The notes below the pieces were generated by a model. That model was not told the DNA's origin and searched no databases. It saw nothing but the letters and a program-made list of their open reading frames with translations. Made by a program: the position numbers and the translations under genes. A stretch of 64,000 nt of DNA from Rhizobium rhizogenes. GTDB taxonomy: Bacteria > Pseudomonadota > Alphaproteobacteria > Rhizobiales > Rhizobiaceae. The first letter of the stretch is position 1, and every line of letters starts with the position of its first letter. Positions 62,570-64,000 of the stretch are shown in pieces. The stretch lies in the NCBI RefSeq assembly GCF_002005205.3, contig NZ_CP019702.2:2050001-2114000 (forward strand), read 5' to 3'.

Positions 62570-64000
62570 ATGACGACCGTACAACCGATCCGCTGGGGCA
62601 TCATCGGCCCGGGCACCATCGCCAGAACCTTTGCTGACGGTATTGCCCATTCCCGCACCGGCAGGTTAGAGGCCATCGCCACCCGCAATCCGGACAAGCC
62701 CGGCCTTGCAGAAGCTTTTGCCGGCGCGCGCATTATCAAGGGTTACGATGCCCTGCTTGCCGATCCCGCTATCGATGCCGTCTATATCGCCACGCCCCAT
62801 ACCGGCCATGCCGAATGGGCGATCAAGGCGATCCGGGCCGGCAAAAACGTGCTGGTGGAAAAACCCATCGCGCTCTCGGCCTATGATGCCGACGCCATTT
62901 TCCACGAGGCGAAAAAGGCAGGCGTTTTCGCCGGCGAGGCCTATATGTACCGCCTGCATCCGCAGACGGCGAAATTGCTGGAACTGGTGAAAGCCCGGGC
63001 GGTGGGCGATATCCGCATCATCCGCTCCAGCTTCGGTTTCAACATGGGTTCGTTCCGGGCCGATCACCGGCTGTTCGCCAATGAAACGGCGGGCGGCGGC
63101 ATTCTCGATGTCGGCGGTTATCCGGTTTCCATGGTGCGGATGATCGCCGGTGCCGTGGACGGAAAACCCTTTGCCGAGCCGGAAAAGGTTGCGGGTGCGG
63201 CGCATCTCGGCCAGTCGGGCGTTGATGAATGGGCCTCGGCCGTGCTGAAATTCGCAAACGGCATCGTCGCCGAGGTCTCGTGCTCGATCATGGCGGCGCA
63301 GGACAATGTGCTGCGCATCATCGGCTCGGAAGGGCGCATCGAGGTCAAGGATTTCTGGTTCGCCGCCGGCCACAAGGGCGGCACCGGCCGGATCGATATC
63401 ATCAGGGGCGACAAGGTCAAAACCATGGAATTGCCGGAGGATCGCTGGCTTTATTCCTTCGAGGTCGATGCAGCGGGTGAGGCAATCCGCCAGGGCAGAC
63501 ATGAATTCGCGGCACCTGGCATGGCCTGGGCCGACAGCCTCGGCAATCTGCGTGTCATGGACCAGTGGCGGGCTTCCGTCGGGCTGGAATACAGCATCGA
63601 AAAGGCGACATCGCGCATCGGAAATATCGCCGGTGGCAAGGTCGTCGCCGGAAATTCGGTTCCCAAGCGGCAGATACCGGGCCTTGCCAAGCCCGCTTCC
63701 GTGGTCGCGCTCGGTTTCGAATTCTTCCCCAACTTTGCCTCCGCATCCCTGACGCTCGATGCCTTTTACGAGGCCGGCGGCAATCTCTTCGATACGGCCT
63801 ATGTCTACGGCGCTGGCAGGACCGAGGCGATTTTCGGCGACTGGCACACCAGCCGCAATGTGCCGCGTGAAGAGATCGTGCTGATCGGCAAGGGTGCGCA
63901 TTCGCCGCTCTGCTATCCCGATATGATTACCAAACAGCTCGATCAGTCGCTGGAGCGGCTGAAGACGGATTATGTCGATGCCTATTTCATGCATCGCGAT
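62570..64000 (+). CDS. Gfo/Idh/MocA dehydrogenase fused to aldo/keto reductase (cut by window edge)
   Basis: An open frame from 62570 runs without a stop to the window end (477 codons, incomplete); a GAGG box precedes the start. Residues 1 to ~345 form a Gfo/Idh/MocA dehydrogenase: Rossmann motif WGIIGPGTIARTF, catalytic VEKPI (96-100) and GGGILDVGGYPVSM. After a linker (~346-372) an aldo/keto reductase domain begins with FDTAYVYGAG. Its catalytic tetrad is complete: Asp408, Tyr413, Lys441 (LIGKGAH) and His475 (FMHRD). The joint is in one frame with no frameshift. As the last gene of a CUT1 operon, it may oxidise and then reduce the imported sugar. The substrate is unknown. Confidence 0.88.
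   Translation, partial: MTTVQPIRWGIIGPGTIARTFADGIAHSRTGRLEAIATRNPDKPGLAEAFAGARIIKGYDALLADPAIDAVYIATPHTGHAEWAIKAIRAGKNVLVEKPIALSAYDADAIFHEAKKAGVFAGEAYMYRLHPQTAKLLELVKARAVGDIRIIRSSFGFNMGSFRADHRLFANETAGGGILDVGGYPVSMVRMIAGAVDGKPFAEPEKVAGAAHLGQSGVDEWASAVLKFANGIVAEVSCSIMAAQDNVLRIIGSEGRIEVKDFWFAAGHKGGTGRIDIIRGDKVKTMELPEDRWLYSFEVDAAGEAIRQGRHEFAAPGMAWADSLGNLRVMDQWRASVGLEYSIEKATSRIGNIAGGKVVAGNSVPKRQIPGLAKPASVVALGFEFFPNFASASLTLDAFYEAGGNLFDTAYVYGAGRTEAIFGDWHTSRNVPREEIVLIGKGAHSPLCYPDMITKQLDQSLERLKTDYVDAYFMHRD

Noticed and set aside
1..64000. CRISPR arrays, tRNA/rRNA genes, insertion sequences, phage genes
   Set aside because: No regular spaced direct repeats, tRNA-like cloverleaf with CCA end region, ribosomal RNA motifs, transposase or integrase signatures were seen on either strand. 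The repeats found are palindromic intergenic elements without genes.

Overview
The window reads as part of an accessory, catabolism-rich replicon of an Agrobacterium/Rhizobium-group alphaproteobacterium. The grounds are high-GC coding sequence, four CUT1-type sugar ABC transporters each with its own enzymes and regulator, an imuA-imuB-dnaE2 mutagenesis cassette behind a GAAC-N7-GAAC LexA box, Zur-box-controlled znu genes, and several families of rhizobial palindromic intergenic repeats. The block at 38.1-48.0 kb matches, from memory, the D-altritol/galactitol locus described in Agrobacterium tumefaciens C58. A C58-like strain is therefore likely, though this is recall and not a database comparison. 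No rRNA, tRNA, CRISPR array, insertion sequence or phage gene was seen.

Left part (0-15.4 kb). Two related amino-acid-type periplasmic binding proteins, one cut by the window edge, lie directly downstream of a membrane GGDEF-EAL protein. An amidase follows. A sugar/glycoside region comes next: a ThuA-like protein, a Gfo/Idh/MocA dehydrogenase and a ROK repressor on the minus strand, divergent from binding protein, two permeases, ATPase, TIM-barrel epimerase and a second Gfo/Idh/MocA enzyme. This resembles 3-keto-glycoside pathways.

Middle part (15.4-38.1 kb). In order: a small secreted Cys-containing protein; glycerate 2-kinase with a DUF1304 membrane protein; imuA-imuB-dnaE2; a methyltransferase; an AraC/MFS pair; a zinc regulon (COG0523 GTPase divergent from znuCBA, with three Zur-like palindromes between them); an RNase H-fold protein; and an unusual operon joining a FadR-type regulator and a trans-sulfuration-type PLP enzyme to a complete CUT1 transporter. 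A large near-perfect inverted repeat separates this operon from the next, convergent one.

Right part (38.1-64 kb). The altritol/galactitol block has kinase, PF08013 epimerase, permeases and ATPase on one strand, and binding protein, two dehydrogenases and a LacI regulator on the other. A TRAP transporter operon for an unidentified organic or sugar acid follows, with a SAF-domain oxidoreductase, an ABM-fold protein, a beta-hydroxyacid dehydrogenase and a LysR regulator. Next come a fosmidomycin-resistance-type MFS divergent from an AraC regulator, and a last AraC-controlled CUT1 operon. That operon ends in an open frame running off the window edge, encoding a Gfo/Idh/MocA dehydrogenase fused in frame to an aldo/keto reductase. 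The most interesting leads are this fusion, the binding-protein/GGDEF-EAL operon, the PLP-enzyme/CUT1 operon, the TRAP operon and the 3-keto-glycoside-like cluster.
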